From Cytobacillus oceanisediminis (GTDB lineage: Bacteria > Bacillota > Bacilli > Bacillales > Cytobacillaceae), in contig NZ_SOEE01000005.1 of assembly GCF_004366035.1 (NCBI RefSeq), positions 62,001 through 126,000 on the forward strand: a stretch of 64,000 bases of DNA, given 5' to 3'. Numbering within the stretch: position 1 is the first letter of the stretch; every line of letters begins with the position of its first letter. The position numbers were made by a program, and so were the translations under genes. Of the stretch, positions 43,201-52,118 are shown piece after piece. The notes under the pieces were generated by a model. That model was not told the origin of the DNA and searched no databases. It saw only the letters and a list, made by a program, of their open reading frames with translations.

Positions 43201-44205
43201 TCACCTTCTGTCCGCTACTGATCCTCTTTCCACCAAATGCCCTTCTATTCTTTGAATTTCAGGGGCGTCTGTATCCCCATTAATGTGCTTCAAAAGAAGG
43301 TTAATCGAATAATCGACCATTTCATCAACCGGCTGATGCCAGGTGGTTAATTCATAGGATGACCAATCCGACATAGCCACATTGTCAAAGCCTATGACCG
43401 AAATATCCTCAGGGATTCTGATACCCTGTTTCTTCAGATAATCCATTGCACCAAAAGCGGATATATCATTTGCACAGAAGATAGCATCTATCTTTTTATC
43501 CTGTTCCAGCAGCTTTTCCGCTGCTGCAAATCCTCCATCATACGAATAAAGGCCGTTTTCCGTTAAAAAGGAAGAGATGCCGTGTTCCTTCAAAGCTTCC
43601 TGGAACCCATTTTTCCGATCCACTGTTGTTGATGTATTCATCGGTCCGGAGATAAAGGCGGGATTTTCATGTCCTTTTTCTATCAAGTAGTGCCCTATCC
43701 TTTTGCCGGCAGCAAAGTTATCGCATACAACAGCACTGCTTAAGGAATCGTTCACATATCGGTTAAACAGGACGACCGAGATGCCATTGCGGGTAAACTT
43801 CTGTACAGTCGAAGAGGTCAAAAGCGCATCTGTGATGATGGCTCCCTCCACGCTGTACTCAATTAAATGGCTCACTTCATCCTCTTGGATCTCGTTATTC
43901 TGGGAGTTGATAAACATTACCTTGTACCCCTTTTCAGCCAGTCTGCTATAAAACTTATCGAGGATTTCCGGATAAAAAGGGTTCTGGATATTCCGCATGA
44001 CAATCCCAATGATGCGGGACTGATTCGTGATCAGGCCGCGGGCAATAGCATTCGGCTGATATCCCAGCTGCTCAGCAGCCTCCAGAATAAGCTTTTTCTT
44101 TTTTGATGAGATACTTGAATTTTCACTAAAAGCCCTGGACACGCTCGATTGCGAAACGCCTGCCAGCCGAGCGACATCCATGGCTGTCACTTTTTTATTT
44201 TTCAA
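43201..44205 (-). CDS. LacI-family repressor of the HisD-like/GntP cluster
   Basis: 334 residues. The DNA-binding part is TAMDVARLAGVSQSSVSRAFSENSS with hinge LGYQPNAIARGL. The effector domain has IIGIVMRNIQNPFYPEILDKFYS, AIFCANDISAFGAMDYLKKQG and ISVIGFDNV. TTG start preceded by AGGAGGAA. It lies between permease and dehydrogenase genes in one direction. TTGAATACGTATTCAA palindromes at 47343 and 45566 are the likely operators. Confidence 0.93.
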   Translation of the reverse strand: MKNKKVTAMDVARLAGVSQSSVSRAFSENSSISSKKKKLILEAAEQLGYQPNAIARGLITNQSRIIGIVMRNIQNPFYPEILDKFYSRLAEKGYKVMFINSQNNEIQEDEVSHLIEYSVEGAIITDALLTSSTVQKFTRNGISVVLFNRYVNDSLSSAVVCDNFAAGKRIGHYLIEKGHENPAFISGPMNTSTTVDRKNGFQEALKEHGISSFLTENGLYSYDGGFAAAEKLLEQDKKIDAIFCANDISAFGAMDYLKKQGIRIPEDISVIGFDNVAMSDWSSYELTTWHQPVDEMVDYSINLLLKHINGDTDAPEIQRIEGHLVERGSVADRR

Positions 44206-44256
44206 CGCATGTTCCTCCTGCCTGAATCTAGACAGAGAAATTATAACAGATTTTGC

Positions 44257-45540
44257 TTACTTCACGAGGCTGCCATATCGCTTCACACGAAGGTCAGCTT
44301 GTGCCTGATGTCCTTTAAAGCCTTCAAGGTCGCATAAACGGGATGCATATTCACCGATCTTTGCACTTGCTTCAGCTGTTGTTCTCTGGTAAGTACACGT
44401 TTTCAGGAATTTTCCAACCCATAGTCCGCCAGTGTAGCGTGCTGCCTTTTTGGTAGGAAGCGTATGGTTTGTGCCAATGACCTTATCCCCGTAAGCAACG
44501 TTCGTTTCCGGCCCAAGGAAAAGCGCTCCATAGTTTGTCATGTTTTCAAGGAAGTAGTTTGGATCCTCAGTTAAAACCTCCACATGCTCATAAGCCAATT
44601 TATCCGCTTCCACTACGGCTTCTTCCAGGCTGTCAACAAGAATGATAGAACCGTAATCTTCCCATGCCGCGCCTGCAACATCTGCTGTTGGAAGTGTTTC
44701 AAGCTGGCGTTCAATTTCTGCCACTGTTTCGTTCGCCAGTTTCTCTGAAGTTGTAATCAGGCATGCCGGAGAGTTAGGTCCATGCTCAGCCTGTCCTAAT
44801 AAATCCGTTGCAATTATTTCAGCATCTGATGTTTCATCCGCAATGACAAGAACCTCAGTTGGTCCTGCAAACAGGTCGATTCCCACTCTGCCGTATAATT
44901 GACGCTTTGCTTCCGCAACAAATGCATTACCAGGTCCAACCAGCATATCAACCGGTTCGATAGTTTCTGTTCCGATTGCCATTGCACCCATCGCCTGGAT
45001 TCCGCCAAGAAGGTAAATCTCATCAGCGCCAGCAAGATGCATCGCGGCTACGGTTGCGGAAGGAATTTCCCCTTTAATCGGAGGTGTACACGCAATTACG
45101 CGCTTAACGTCTGCCACTTTCGCGGTCAAAACACTCATGTGGGAGGAAGCAACCATCGGGTAGCGTCCGCCGGGAATATAACATCCTACACTGTTGACCG
45201 GAATGTTTTTATGGCCAAGGAAAACTCCAGGCAATGTTTCTACTTCAATATCCTGTAATGCTGCTTTCTGGTGCTCGGCAAAATTGCGGATTTGCTCCTG
45301 AGCAAATTTGATATCATTGATCGTTTGTTCAGGTACAGATGCAACAATCTCCTGAATTTGCTCATCACTTAATCTGAATTGTTCCGGTGACCATTTATCA
45401 AACTGCTCAGAAAGCTTGCGGACCTCTGCATCGCCGTTCTCTTCAATATTTTTAAGAACCGCGCTTACCGCTTCCCTTACTTTTACGTCTGCTTCCTGTA
45501 CTTCTTGATCATTTTTTCCCTGTTTTAAGAAAGTTGCCAT
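44257..45540 (-). CDS. HisD-like dehydrogenase (sulfopropanediol 3-dehydrogenase/HpsN type)
   Basis: 427 residues of the histidinol dehydrogenase family. Zinc and catalytic residues appear conserved: Q and H in [11 protein letters not shown] (about 252), EH in [10 protein letters not shown] in [15 protein letters not shown] in [15 protein letters not shown]. It is not near histidine genes; it lies with an SDR, a 3-hydroxyacid dehydrogenase and a GntP permease. In such settings homologues oxidise a terminal alcohol to a carboxylate in two steps, as HpsN does for 2,3-dihydroxypropane-1-sulfonate. The actual substrate here is inference. ATG follows GGAGTGATATCAA. Confidence 0.88.
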   Translation of the reverse strand: MATFLKQGKNDQEVQEADVKVREAVSAVLKNIEENGDAEVRKLSEQFDKWSPEQFRLSDEQIQEIVASVPEQTINDIKFAQEQIRNFAEHQKAALQDIEVETLPGVFLGHKNIPVNSVGCYIPGGRYPMVASSHMSVLTAKVADVKRVIACTPPIKGEIPSATVAAMHLAGADEIYLLGGIQAMGAMAIGTETIEPVDMLVGPGNAFVAEAKRQLYGRVGIDLFAGPTEVLVIADETSDAEIIATDLLGQAEHGPNSPACLITTSEKLANETVAEIERQLETLPTADVAGAAWEDYGSIILVDSLEEAVVEADKLAYEHVEVLTEDPNYFLENMTNYGALFLGPETNVAYGDKVIGTNHTLPTKKAARYTGGLWVGKFLKTCTYQRTTAEASAKIGEYASRLCDLEGFKGHQAQADLRVKRYGSLVK

Positions 45541-45565
45541 TTGATATCACTCCAGGTTTTTTATT

Positions 45566-45581
45566 TTGAATACGTATGCAA
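45566..45581. promoter_or_regulatory. LacI-type operator, near-palindrome TTGAATACGTATGCAA
   Basis: It differs by one base from the perfect site at 47343-47358. Located between the SDR stop and the HisD-like start, so it may control an internal promoter. Confidence 0.65.
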
Positions 45582-45595
45582 AAATCTGTAAAAAA

Positions 45596-46357
45596 TTAAA
45601 TGGCTGTCCATCCGCCATCTACTTTTATCGTATCGCCTGTAATAAACTTTGATAGATTGGAAGAAAGGAATAGTGTGGCAGCTGAGACATCCCCGGCATC
45701 CGCAAGTTTTCCAAGCGGAATCCTGCTGTAGACTTCCTTTTCGAATTCCTTATCTTCGAACATTTTCGAAGTCAGCTCTGTTTCAATAAAGGTTGGAGCC
45801 ACTGCGTTTACATTAATGCCATGGGAGGCCCACTCCACCGCGAGTGCTTTCGTCAGCTGCACCATGCCGCCTTTGCTGGCACAATAAGCCGCCCGTTTGA
45901 AATAGCCGACAAACGCCATCTGGGAAGCAATGTTGACAATCTTGCCGGATTGATTTGGGATCATATATTCGGCTGCTTTCTGGCTGCAGAAGAAGGCTGC
46001 CTTCAAATTGGTATCAAGCGTCAGGTCCCAGTCCTCTTCCGTCACTTCCATGGCAGGCTTGGCCCGGTTTATTCCCGCGTTATTGACCAGCACATCGAGA
46101 GTACCCATATAATCTACGGCCTTTTCTGTCATTCTTTGAATCTCTGAAACATTGTTCAAATCAGCGGAAACATAGAAGCTGCTGCGATTGAATTTTCTCA
46201 GTTCTACGGCTGTCTGCTGCAGAGCCTCTTCATTTCTCCCCACGATCACAACCTTCGCTCCGTTTTTGGCAAAGGAAAGGGCGATATCCCTTCCGATTCC
46301 TTTGCTTCCGCCCGTCACAAGCACCGATTTATTCTCCAGATCAGGAAAGTTCTTCAT
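45596..46357 (-). CDS. Short-chain dehydrogenase/reductase (SDR)
   Basis: 253 residues of a classical SDR: TGGSKGIGRDIALSFAKNGAKVV (about 15), NNAGINRAKP, catalytic Ser/Tyr/Lys in IVNIASQMAFVGYFKRAAYCASKGGM, and a C-terminal ITGDTIKVDGGW. Oxidises secondary alcohols of sugars, polyols or acids with NAD(P). ATG is preceded by GGAGGAATGGT, 12 bases after the upstream dehydrogenase. Its pairing with a HisD-like enzyme resembles sulfopropanediol and sugar-acid pathways, where the SDR epimerises or oxidises C2. Confidence 0.92.
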   Translation of the reverse strand: MKNFPDLENKSVLVTGGSKGIGRDIALSFAKNGAKVVIVGRNEEALQQTAVELRKFNRSSFYVSADLNNVSEIQRMTEKAVDYMGTLDVLVNNAGINRAKPAMEVTEEDWDLTLDTNLKAAFFCSQKAAEYMIPNQSGKIVNIASQMAFVGYFKRAAYCASKGGMVQLTKALAVEWASHGINVNAVAPTFIETELTSKMFEDKEFEKEVYSRIPLGKLADAGDVSAATLFLSSNLSKFITGDTIKVDGGWTAI

Positions 46358-46369
46358 ACCATTCCTCCA

Positions 46370-47311
46370 TCAGATTAATTGGATTCCCAGATCCTTTTTC
46401 AAAAAGCGGATCAGCTCAGCTTCCCTCTTCTGGTTGTACTGTTTGGAAAAAGCCTCATCCCACTTGTAGTAGCCTTCACCCGATTTATCGCCGAGCTTCT
46501 GGTCTTCTACAAGCCTCTTTAAAATCGGCAGGGATTCCTCAGCACTGGATAAATGCTGGAACAGATAATCAGAGATGGCCGAGAAGACATCCAGTCCGCC
46601 CATATCGGCCGTCATCAATGGGCCTGAAACCGGCAGCCTGCGTCCAATGCCGTAAGTTACTGCGTCATCAATATCTTCTTTGCTCGCGATGCCTTCCTCC
46701 AGTAGATATTGGGCTTCACGGAAGAGTGCATATTGAAGGCGATTGCCGACAAAACCGGGAATCTCTTTTTTCACTTCAATCGGCTTTTTCTTCATTTCCT
46801 TTAAAAGCTGAAAGGATCTTTCCACAGCTTCATCGCCAGTCTTCTCACCTCGTACGACCTCTACGAGAGGAATCAGATGAGCCGGGTTCCAGAAGTGTGT
46901 CACCACTGTCCGTTCCGGATATACTGTCTCAGAAGCAATCTCCGTTGGACTGAGGCCGGAAGTATTGCTGGCCAGAATGACATCGGGAGAACAAAGAGCG
47001 TCAAGACGCTTAAATAAGTCAATCTTTAATTGAATGTTTTCCGGTACAGCTTCAATTACAAAAGTAGCATCTGTGACCGCTTCTTCAACAGATACGGTCA
47101 TTTTAATATTTTCCTGAATTTGGGCAGCTTCCGAATCGGATAAAATACCGTTGTCGAGCATAACATCAAGCTTTTTCAGCATATTGGACCAGCCCTGTTT
47201 CAAGTCGGTGTCACTGATGCCCTGCATTTTCACACTCAGTCCGGCCCAGGCCGCATTAAGCGCAATGGAATGGCCCATCGTGCCGCACCCAAGTACAGCT
47301 ATTCTCTCCAT
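46370..47311 (-). CDS. 3-hydroxyacyl-CoA dehydrogenase-like NAD oxidoreductase, second copy
   Basis: 313 residues. GCGTMGHSIALNAAWAG at residue 8, FVIEAVPENIQLKIDLFKRL, ILASNTSGLSPTEIA and THFWNPAHLIPLVEVVRG. Like 3089-4045, it is a free-standing form with the FWNPAHLIPLVE segment of 3-hydroxyacid or carnitine/gulonate dehydrogenases. First gene of the cluster: a perfect LacI-type palindrome lies 32 bases upstream. GGTGAGCGA precedes ATG. It presumably oxidises the 3-hydroxyl of the substrate brought in by the GntP protein. Confidence 0.88.
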   Translation of the reverse strand: MERIAVLGCGTMGHSIALNAAWAGLSVKMQGISDTDLKQGWSNMLKKLDVMLDNGILSDSEAAQIQENIKMTVSVEEAVTDATFVIEAVPENIQLKIDLFKRLDALCSPDVILASNTSGLSPTEIASETVYPERTVVTHFWNPAHLIPLVEVVRGEKTGDEAVERSFQLLKEMKKKPIEVKKEIPGFVGNRLQYALFREAQYLLEEGIASKEDIDDAVTYGIGRRLPVSGPLMTADMGGLDVFSAISDYLFQHLSSAEESLPILKRLVEDQKLGDKSGEGYYKWDEAFSKQYNQKREAELIRFLKKDLGIQLI

Positions 47312-47342
47312 TCGCTCACCAGCTTTCTGAAATTTCTACCTT

Positions 47343-47358
47343 TTGAATACGTATTCAA
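47343..47358. promoter_or_regulatory. LacI-type operator TTGAATACGTATTCAA
   Basis: A perfect 16-bp palindrome 32 bases before the first gene of the cluster. A cre-like TGTAAGCGCTGTAA follows at 47366-47379, which could add catabolite control. Confidence 0.78.
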
Positions 47359-47461
47359 TATACTATGTAAGCGCTGTAATTTCAAGTTAAATTACTAAAT
47401 TATGAAATTATTTTGTGCTTCTCTCATCCGGGAATGCAGTGTTTGCAGGGGTTTTCCTGGT

Positions 47462-47481
47462 TCAATCAAACGTTTGATTGA
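47462..47481. promoter_or_regulatory. Perfect 20-bp palindrome of unknown regulator
   Basis: TCAATCAAACGTTTGATTGA, centred 160 bases upstream of the dehydrogenase cluster. The form resembles TetR-type operators, but no such regulator gene is in the window. Confidence 0.6.
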
Positions 47482-47527
47482 TTTTAACAAAATGACTGAG
47501 AGATCAATCCCTGCCAGGCCGCTGCTT

Positions 47528-47555
47528 GGGGGACAGGTTGACTGTCCCTTGTCCC
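47528..47555. repeat. GGGAC/GTCCC palindromic element, second copy
   Basis: GGGGGACAGGTTGACTGTCC followed by CTTGTCCC, the same construction as 29924-29950, again followed by a TGCAAATAG array. Confidence 0.7.
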
Positions 47556-47569
47556 GTGAATTTGAACAT

Positions 47570-47683
47570 TACTAATAGAAACGGGAAAATTGTAAATAGA
47601 AAAGCTCATTTTGCAAATAGATTGCTTGAATCTGCATATAGAATGACCAAACCTGCATATAGAGGGGAGAATTCCGCAAATAG
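47570..47683 (+). repeat. Phased repeat array D (TGCAAATAG, 21 bp period)
   Basis: Cores start at 47570, 47591, 47612, 47633, 47654 and 47675, each exactly 21 bp apart. Variants are TACTAATAG, TGTAAATAG, TGCAAATAG, TGCATATAG (twice) and CGCAAATAG. Confidence 0.87.
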
Positions 47684-47704
47684 GCCGGTTCGCACGGCTG
47701 CTTT

Positions 47705-47742
47705 TATAAAAAAAAGACAGAGAGCTTGATCCCCCCGTCTTC
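47705..47742 (-). terminator. Terminator of the M42 peptidase gene
   Basis: AAGACGGGGGGA-tcaag-CTCTCTGTCTT held together by several G-T pairs, followed on the minus strand by eight T residues. Confidence 0.75.
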
Positions 47743-47752
47743 TCTTATATGA

Positions 47753-48820
47753 TTAAGTATCTAAAAACGTCTTACCCTTCAGCTGATCCAATGTCACAAC
47801 AAAGTCGTGCAGCAGTTTGTAGGAGTTCTCCATATCATCCAAGTCGACTACTTCAATAGGAGTATGAGTATAACGGGATGGGATTGAGATAACACCCGTT
47901 GTGACACCTTTATTTGTCATATGTATAGCTCCGGCATCCGTTCCGATTCCCATGAAGACTTCATGCTGATAGGGAATATTCCCTTCTGCCGCCACTTTTT
48001 CGAGGTGCTGAGTGACAAGCGGATGGGCAATCAGTGATTTATCAGCGATTTTGATGCAAGGGCCGTTGCCAAGGCTTCTCGTGCCTGTCATCAGGACATC
48101 AAATGTATCGCTGGTTGGCGTTGTATCAAGTGCCAGCGCAAAGTCAGGATCTACGGCAGCAGATACAACGGAAGCCCCTCTCAATCCAACTTCCTCTTGA
48201 ACAGTAAATGCCCCGTAGATGTCGCCATGCTGTGCCTCATTTCCTCCGATGTTTTGAAGTAAGCGGATCAGCAGTGCGCAGCCTGCCCGGTCGTCCAAAG
48301 CTTTCCCAACTACGCGGTTATTTCCTATTTTCTTGAACTCTGTGCCATAGCTGATCGGCTGTCCAACTTTGATTCCCATTTCCACGGCTTCTTCTGCTGT
48401 GCGGGCTCCGATATCAATATAAAGATCACGATGGCTGGATATGCGCTTTGGATCATCCCATTTTACATAGTGGGCTGAAATGGTTCCAATCACTCCATCT
48501 ACCGTGCCTTTTTCAGAACGGATCCTAACTGGCAATGATGTGAGAATACGGTCATCGAATCCGCCTAGTTTTTCAAATCGAATTAACCCATTGTCTTCAA
48601 TTTTTTTTACAATAAACCCAATTTCATCGGTGTGGGCTGCAATGACTAAAGAAGGAAAATCCGGGTTATTCCCTTTCTTTTTCACAATCAGGTTTCCTAC
48701 CGGATCGACGTGGTATTCATCCACATAATCCTTCACTTCATTTAAGATAAATCTTTGAACATCCTGTTCAAAACCGCTGGGACCCACAATATCGCACAGG
48801 TCTTTCAATAATTCATACAC
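47753..48820 (-). CDS. M42-family metalloaminopeptidase
   Basis: 355 residues. Motifs of the two-zinc M42 peptidases: AAHTDEIGFIVKKI (first metal His/Asp, about 67), ALDDRAGCALLIRLL (bridging Asp, about 178), QEEVGLRGA (catalytic Glu, about 212), ALDTTPTSD and SRYTHTPIEVVDLDD (about 322). These cytoplasmic tetrahedral-assembly enzymes trim peptides from the N-terminus. GTG start with GGGAGGG upstream. Its gene is separated from the binding-protein gene by that gene's terminator, so the two are probably distinct units, though peptide use links them. Confidence 0.93.
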   Translation of the reverse strand: MYELLKDLCDIVGPSGFEQDVQRFILNEVKDYVDEYHVDPVGNLIVKKKGNNPDFPSLVIAAHTDEIGFIVKKIEDNGLIRFEKLGGFDDRILTSLPVRIRSEKGTVDGVIGTISAHYVKWDDPKRISSHRDLYIDIGARTAEEAVEMGIKVGQPISYGTEFKKIGNNRVVGKALDDRAGCALLIRLLQNIGGNEAQHGDIYGAFTVQEEVGLRGASVVSAAVDPDFALALDTTPTSDTFDVLMTGTRSLGNGPCIKIADKSLIAHPLVTQHLEKVAAEGNIPYQHEVFMGIGTDAGAIHMTNKGVTTGVISIPSRYTHTPIEVVDLDDMENSYKLLHDFVVTLDQLKGKTFLDT

Positions 48821-48844
48821 AGTGGAACCCTCCCTTTTATTTGA

Positions 48845-48877
48845 AAAGAAATCCCCCGCTTTTTGCAGGGGCTTCTT
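48845..48877 (-). terminator. Terminator of the peptide-binding lipoprotein gene
   Basis: On the minus strand GAAGCCCCTGC-aaaaa-GCGGGGGATTTC followed by TTTTC. Confidence 0.85.
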
Positions 48878-48881
48878 CCTG

Positions 48882-50498
48882 TTAATTCGTCAGGTAAACC
48901 TTCGTAAAATCATCATCCTCCATTGGGTGTGCACTGAATCCCTGGACATAGCCCGCCATTGCGATTGGCGGTGTTGTATGCGCAAGAGTCACCCATGGGG
49001 CATCCTTGTGGAAAATTTCCTGAGCCTGCTCGTAAAGCTTTGCACGTTCGTCCTGATCAAATGTTACACGGGCATCCTGCAAAAGCTTAGTAAATTCTTC
49101 ATTTTCATAAAACGCACGGTTGCTGGCAGGTTTATCAGTATTCGTTGCACTCAGGTTCGGGAATAGGAAGTTATCCGGATCAGCCATAACGCCTGTCCAT
49201 CCGTATAATCCCATTGGGTGTTCCCCGTTTCCTGACTTTTGAAGGTACGTTGCCCATTCATAGGTAACGATTTCCGCTTCAATGCCAATTTTCTTCAAAT
49301 CAGCCTGAATGGCTTCCGCCACTTTCATTGGCTGAGGCATATATGGTCTTGGGTTGCTCATTGCCCAAAGCTCGGTTTTGAATCCATCTGGATATCCTGC
49401 TTCTTCCAAAAGCTTTTTCGCTTCTTCCACATTGAACTTGTAATCTTCAACGCTGTCATTATATCCCCAAAGTACAGATGGGAATGGGTTCTTCGCTACC
49501 TCGGCATAGCCATTATAGAAAGCATCCACAATGGCCTGTTTATCAATAGCCATATTTACTGCCTGACGTACTTTTACATCATCGAAAGGTGCCATTTGTG
49601 TATTGAGAACCATGTAGCCAATGTTAAAGCTTGGGCGCTTTACAAGACTAAGCTGTGAATCGGCTTCTATAGTTGTTGCATCATCGGGGTTTAAGCCATC
49701 GATGATATCCACTTCACCAGCTTGAAGTGCAGTCAGACGTGAAGAATTGTCAGGGATAACCCTGAATATCAGCTCATCCAGATATGGCCCTTCTCCTGCA
49801 TAATTTTTATTTTTCTTCAGTACAATTTTGTCATTGTGTTTCCAGCTATCAAATACAAAAGGACCTGTCCCGACTGGATTTTCATAGAACTTGTCACCAT
49901 GCTTTTCGATTGCGGCCGGGCTTGCAATTCCAAACATAGGAATAGCTAAGTAGCTGATAAATGGAGCTGTCTTTTCAGTTAATTTAAACTCAACTGTTGA
50001 TTCATCTACTGCTTTTACATACTCGATCTTATGGTTTGGATCGCCTTTAAAGCCCCCATATAAGAACGGATAGTATGGAAAATCCCCTTTATGGTAGGGG
50101 TTTTCTGGATCCATCCACCGGTCGAAGTTAAACACGACTGCATCTGCATTAAAATCTGTTCCATCCTGGAACTTAATGCCCTTTTTAAGGGTGATGGTCC
50201 AGGTCAGACCATCATCAGAGACTTCGTGAGATTCCGCTAAGCCTGGCTGGACTTCAAGATTTTCATCATATACAAACAAAGTTTCAAAGATATTGCTTGT
50301 TACACGAATAGATTCTCCGTCCGTAACATTGATTGGGTCCAGCCCAATAGCGTCAGCACCGCGTGCATAAATTAATGAACCTCCCTCTTTTGGTTCACTG
50401 CTGTTGCCTGATGCTTCTTCACTGCTGCCGGAACATGCTGAAAGCAGCAATGAAAGAATCAGTAAAATGCTTAATGCTAGTGAAGATTTGCCTTTCAT
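48882..50498 (-). CDS. Family 5 ABC solute-binding lipoprotein (peptide/glutathione type), orphan
   Basis: 538 residues with a lipoprotein signal ending in SLLLSACSGSS. Family features: GGSLIYARGADAIGLDPINVTDGES, SDDGLTWTITLKKGIKFQDGTDFNADAVVFNFDRWMDP, NPVGTGPFVFDSW and MAIDKQAIVDAFYNG. Binds peptides, glutathione or nickel-type ligands and delivers them to a permease. No permease or ATPase genes are adjacent, so it must share a transporter encoded elsewhere. ATG follows AAGGGGG. A perfect cre box lies about 210 bases upstream, suggesting CcpA control. Confidence 0.93.
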   Translation of the reverse strand: MKGKSSLALSILLILSLLLSACSGSSEEASGNSSEPKEGGSLIYARGADAIGLDPINVTDGESIRVTSNIFETLFVYDENLEVQPGLAESHEVSDDGLTWTITLKKGIKFQDGTDFNADAVVFNFDRWMDPENPYHKGDFPYYPFLYGGFKGDPNHKIEYVKAVDESTVEFKLTEKTAPFISYLAIPMFGIASPAAIEKHGDKFYENPVGTGPFVFDSWKHNDKIVLKKNKNYAGEGPYLDELIFRVIPDNSSRLTALQAGEVDIIDGLNPDDATTIEADSQLSLVKRPSFNIGYMVLNTQMAPFDDVKVRQAVNMAIDKQAIVDAFYNGYAEVAKNPFPSVLWGYNDSVEDYKFNVEEAKKLLEEAGYPDGFKTELWAMSNPRPYMPQPMKVAEAIQADLKKIGIEAEIVTYEWATYLQKSGNGEHPMGLYGWTGVMADPDNFLFPNLSATNTDKPASNRAFYENEEFTKLLQDARVTFDQDERAKLYEQAQEIFHKDAPWVTLAHTTPPIAMAGYVQGFSAHPMEDDDFTKVYLTN

Positions 50499-50706
50499 CG
50501 ATATTTTCCCCCTTGTGTTTTTTATGTAAGCGGAGCTGAAAAATCAGATGCCGCTATTTCCAATAGTAAAATGACTGATTAAATTTTATATTTGGATTTT
50601 TCGTATTTTTTAATAAAAATTAGTATATCTTAGATTAACGAAATATTCTACTATATTTTTATAGTCGAAATATATATGATCGGGATTTATTCTTTATTAC
50701 TCTGTT

Positions 50707-50720
50707 TGTAAACGTTTACA
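50707..50720. promoter_or_regulatory. CcpA cre box TGTAAACGTTTACA
   Basis: A full match to TGWAARCGYTWNCW and a perfect palindrome. It lies in the AT-rich 354-base gap upstream of the peptide-binding lipoprotein. The rest of this gap shows only AT-rich sequence and a short CTATA/TATAG repeat. Confidence 0.75.
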
Positions 50721-50810
50721 TTCTTTTCTTGTGTTTTATAAACATTTTTTTAACGTTTAATAGTTATAGAAAACTATCATTTTAAAAATATATTTTCATT
50801 TCTTCTTAAT

Positions 50811-50846
50811 ATAAAAGACTGACCCAGTCAGCCTGAGCCAGTCTTC
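50811..50846 (-). terminator. Terminator of the codBA operon
   Basis: AAGACTG...CAGTCTT stem with inner pairing, followed on the minus strand by TTATATT. Confidence 0.82.
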
Positions 50847-50852
50847 TATCTA

Positions 50853-52118
50853 TCATTTATGAAAGTTCACTTTCTCTTTTATCTCCCCAAACATCACAGA
50901 TGTCTCGCTGGGTTTCGTTTCAGCAATTACTTTTCCATTTCTTATGGAATACCTGACAGCTGCCTGTCTCCTGATCGCTTCATACTCATTTTCCGCATCA
51001 AGAATGATCAGGTTGGCCGGTTTGCCAGCTTCAATTCCATATTTCTCTTCAATATTTAATGTCTTAGCACTATTATTTGTAATCAGGTCCAAGGAGTTAA
51101 CAATTTGCTCATAGCCCATCAGCTGTGACACATGGATGCCCATGTGGAGCACCTGCAGCATATTGCCGGTACCAAGCGGATACCATGGATCGAAGATATC
51201 GTCATGGCCGAAGCTTACGTTAAGCCCTGCTTCAAGCAATTCTTTTACTCTTGTAATCCCTCTGCGCTTTGGATACGTATCAAAGCGCCCCTGAAGATGG
51301 ATATTTACGAGCGGGTTGGCGACAAAATTAATGTTTGATAGCTTTAACAGTCTGAATAGCTTGTAGGTATAAGCATCATTATACGAGCCCATTGCCGTTG
51401 TATGACTGGCTGTTACCCGGCTGCCCAATCCGCGTTCATAAGCTTCCGCAGCCACTACTTCCACAAAGCGTGACTGTTCATCATCGATTTCATCACAATG
51501 GATATCTACCAGGCGGTCATATTTTTCTGCAAGATCAAAGGCAGTTTTCATTGAAGAAACGCCATACTCCCTTGTGAACTCGAAATGAGGAATGCCCCCT
51601 ACGACATCAGCGCCCATTTTCAGTGCTTCCTCCATGAGCTCGGCGCCGCTTGGATAAGAATTGATTCCCTCCTGCGGGAAGGCGACAAGCTGGAGGTCCA
51701 CAAAGTCAGACATTTCTTCTTTTACTTCTAAAAGCGCTTTTAAAGCAGTCAGAGTGGGATCTGTTACATCCACATGGGTGCGGACATGCTGAATCCCCTG
51801 GGCAATCTGCCATTTCAATGCTGTTTTCGCCCGTGTTTTTACATCGTCATGTGTAAGGGTTTCTTTTCTTTGTGCCCATCTTTGAATGCCTTCAAATAAT
51901 GTTCCGCTCTTGTTCCATTCAGGCTCTCCGGCTGTCAGGGTTGTATCCAGATGAATATGGGGCTCGATAAATGGTGCCGAAACCAGGGATCCTGCAGCAT
52001 CAAGAATTTCACGGCCTGATTCCACTTCCCCTTGTGATAAGCTATGAATCTTTCCGTCTTGTATCGCTATATTCCATAGGCCTTCCCGGTCTCTTAGTTT
52101 TGCATTTTTAATAATCAC
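50853..52118 (-). CDS. codA: Cytosine deaminase
   Basis: 421 residues of the amidohydrolase superfamily. Metal and catalytic motifs: PHIHLDTTL (about 57), [12 protein letters not shown] (about 212, including the catalytic Glu), SHTTAM (about 243) and [14 protein letters not shown] (about 311), the last highly typical of cytosine deaminases. It converts cytosine to uracil and ammonia for pyrimidine salvage. The GTG start overlaps the end of codB, so it is translationally coupled. Related isoguanine or creatinine deaminases are less likely because of the codB partner and PyrR leader. Confidence 0.93.
   Translation of the reverse strand: MIIKNAKLRDREGLWNIAIQDGKIHSLSQGEVESGREILDAAGSLVSAPFIEPHIHLDTTLTAGEPEWNKSGTLFEGIQRWAQRKETLTHDDVKTRAKTALKWQIAQGIQHVRTHVDVTDPTLTALKALLEVKEEMSDFVDLQLVAFPQEGINSYPSGAELMEEALKMGADVVGGIPHFEFTREYGVSSMKTAFDLAEKYDRLVDIHCDEIDDEQSRFVEVVAAEAYERGLGSRVTASHTTAMGSYNDAYTYKLFRLLKLSNINFVANPLVNIHLQGRFDTYPKRRGITRVKELLEAGLNVSFGHDDIFDPWYPLGTGNMLQVLHMGIHVSQLMGYEQIVNSLDLITNNSAKTLNIEEKYGIEAGKPANLIILDAENEYEAIRRQAAVRYSIRNGKVIAETKPSETSVMFGEIKEKVNFHK

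Noticed and set aside
44257-45540. Histidinol dehydrogenase of histidine biosynthesis
   Set aside because: Family match only; no other his genes and a LacI/GntP/SDR context point to a catabolic HisD-like enzyme.
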